A stretch of 6,427 nucleotides of DNA from Candidatus Acidiferrum typicum (GTDB lineage: Bacteria; Acidobacteriota; Terriglobia; Acidiferrales; UBA7541). Below the pieces are notes generated by a model. It saw only the letters and a program-made list of their open reading frames with translations, was not told where the DNA came from and ran no database searches. Position 1 is the first letter of the stretch; every line of letters begins with the position of its first letter. The position numbers were made by a program, and so were the translations under genes. Shown here in pieces: positions 5,656 through 6,427 of the stretch. Location of the stretch: contig JAOAPW010000376.1 of assembly GCA_025463105.1 (NCBI GenBank), forward strand, positions 1 to 6,427, read 5' to 3'.

Positions 5656-6427
5656 CTAAAATTCCTCTTCGTCTTCAGACAATTTCTTTCGCGTGACCTT
5701 TAATGCCACGCGAATGCCTCGCGATCGCAAATCTTTCAGGATGGCCTGTCGATTTTCCAGCGGGATTGCTCCTGGTGGAAAAACTCCCGCCGAGTCGCGC
5801 GGAAAATATTTGACGAACAGTGCGGCCATTTGTGCCGTGGCGTAGGAGACGGGCGAAAGCGCTAGTCCGCGTTGTCGAATCTGGTAGAGCGACGGAAAAA
5901 TGGCGTCGCAGCGAATCTCGATGGGGAGCTCCTTCTTCACGCCGCGCACCACGACGGCTGCCGCGAATCTCGCGTTTTGCAGAACGCCTTTGCGGATCAA
6001 TCGCGCGACTTGTCTTGGTGACGGCGTTTTTGGGAAGCGCGAGGCGACCAGTCCGCGCGAACGCGTGAGTTTCCCTTGCCGGTACCAGCGCCGCAGACGG
6101 TCGATTTCGTTCCCGCCGATTTTTACGTCCATTTCTTTCAGCGGAAGAAAATACGGAACGGTGCCGACCTCGTCCTGCGCCGCCAGCACAACATTGGCTT
6201 CACCGATCGGCTGCGGAAATCGGAATTTTTCGCGTTCACCGAAACGTTTGCCGTACCGGAACCGGCCGTTGCGCACGATGCGGGGCCACGATATGGCCTC
6301 ATCGAAGGAAACTTCCGCCGACCACTGCGAGACCGGATCATCGCTTTCAGTGCTTTCGTATAGGCGTATGTAAACAGCTTCAACGGAATCCATCAGGGCT
6401 GCGGCGCGGGCCAACAGTAGATTCGTC
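5656..6427 (-). CDS. Saccharopine dehydrogenase-like protein, C-terminal 256 residues
   Basis: The frame is open from the right edge to a TAG at 5656. A TTG at 6412-6414 is not a believable start, because conserved sequence continues above it (TNLLLARAA runs through it). The gene therefore begins outside the window. The visible part matches the C-terminal domain of saccharopine dehydrogenase-like oxidoreductases: the TNLLLARA helix, GEREKFRFPQPIG, EVGTVPYFLPLKEMDVKIGG, and near the end SPVSYATAQMAALF followed by a PPGAIPLENRQAILKDL segment and RGIRV. The N-terminal NAD(P)-binding Rossmann domain, roughly 130-170 residues in relatives, is missing from view. Relatives work in lysine metabolism or carboxynorspermidine synthesis, and many are uncharacterised; this part does not allow a choice. 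The protein ends in an acidic SEDEEEF tail. It is convergent with the YjbQ-family gene. Confidence 0.85.
   Translation of the reverse strand, partial: TNLLLARAAALMDSVEAVYIRLYESTESDDPVSQWSAEVSFDEAISWPRIVRNGRFRYGKRFGEREKFRFPQPIGEANVVLAAQDEVGTVPYFLPLKEMDVKIGGNEIDRLRRWYRQGKLTRSRGLVASRFPKTPSPRQVARLIRKGVLQNARFAAAVVVRGVKKELPIEIRCDAIFPSLYQIRQRGLALSPVSYATAQMAALFVKYFPRDSAGVFPPGAIPLENRQAILKDLRSRGIRVALKVTRKKLSEDEEEF

Noticed and set aside
6412..6414. TTG as the start of the saccharopine-dehydrogenase-like gene
   Set aside because: The conserved TNLLLARA segment runs through it and the frame is open to the window edge, so the gene starts outside.

Overview
The window looks like an ordinary chromosomal stretch from a free-living bacterium of moderate-to-high GC content. 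It carries a stand-alone MEP-pathway ispH, a B12-dependent radical SAM enzyme, an arginase-fold protein, an OFA-type MFS carrier, a YjbQ-family protein and a saccharopine-dehydrogenase-like enzyme. The mixture, the frequent TTG starts behind good Shine-Dalgarno sequences and the long spacers would suit Acidobacteriota or a similar Gram-negative lineage. That is inference only: there is no rRNA or other decisive marker. I saw no tRNA, insertion sequence, CRISPR array, phage gene or attachment site.

Layout. On the left, a B12-binding radical SAM gene runs leftward off the window edge (1-695, minus). It starts at a TTG that is easy to miss. It is divergent from ispH (1208-2182, plus), with a spacer of about 510 bp that holds no convincing gene. 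After ispH comes an arginase-superfamily gene (2280-3350, plus; TTG start) whose metal-ligand motifs are strongly altered and which ends in a disordered Pro/Ser/Ala/Glu-rich tail. A 196-bp spacer follows, with a promoter candidate and a well-formed 14-bp hairpin in the predicted leader of the MFS transporter gene (3547-4824, plus). A further 224-bp spacer has a perfect TATAAT and precedes the YjbQ-family gene (5049-5564, plus). At the right, the 3' part of a saccharopine-dehydrogenase-like gene (5656-6427, minus) enters from beyond the edge and converges on the YjbQ gene across about 90 bp that contain a bulged inverted repeat.

How the genes work together. IspH makes IPP and DMAPP for isoprenoids. 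No other gene here is clearly in that pathway. The ispH/arginase-like pair could be co-transcribed (97-bp gap, same strand), but the gap holds a small hairpin. The MFS and YjbQ genes each have their own promoter candidate and probably form single-gene units. The most unusual items are the arginase-fold protein, in which several expected metal or catalytic positions are replaced, and the leader hairpin of the transporter. I found no evidence for a multi-gene novel defence or mobile system.
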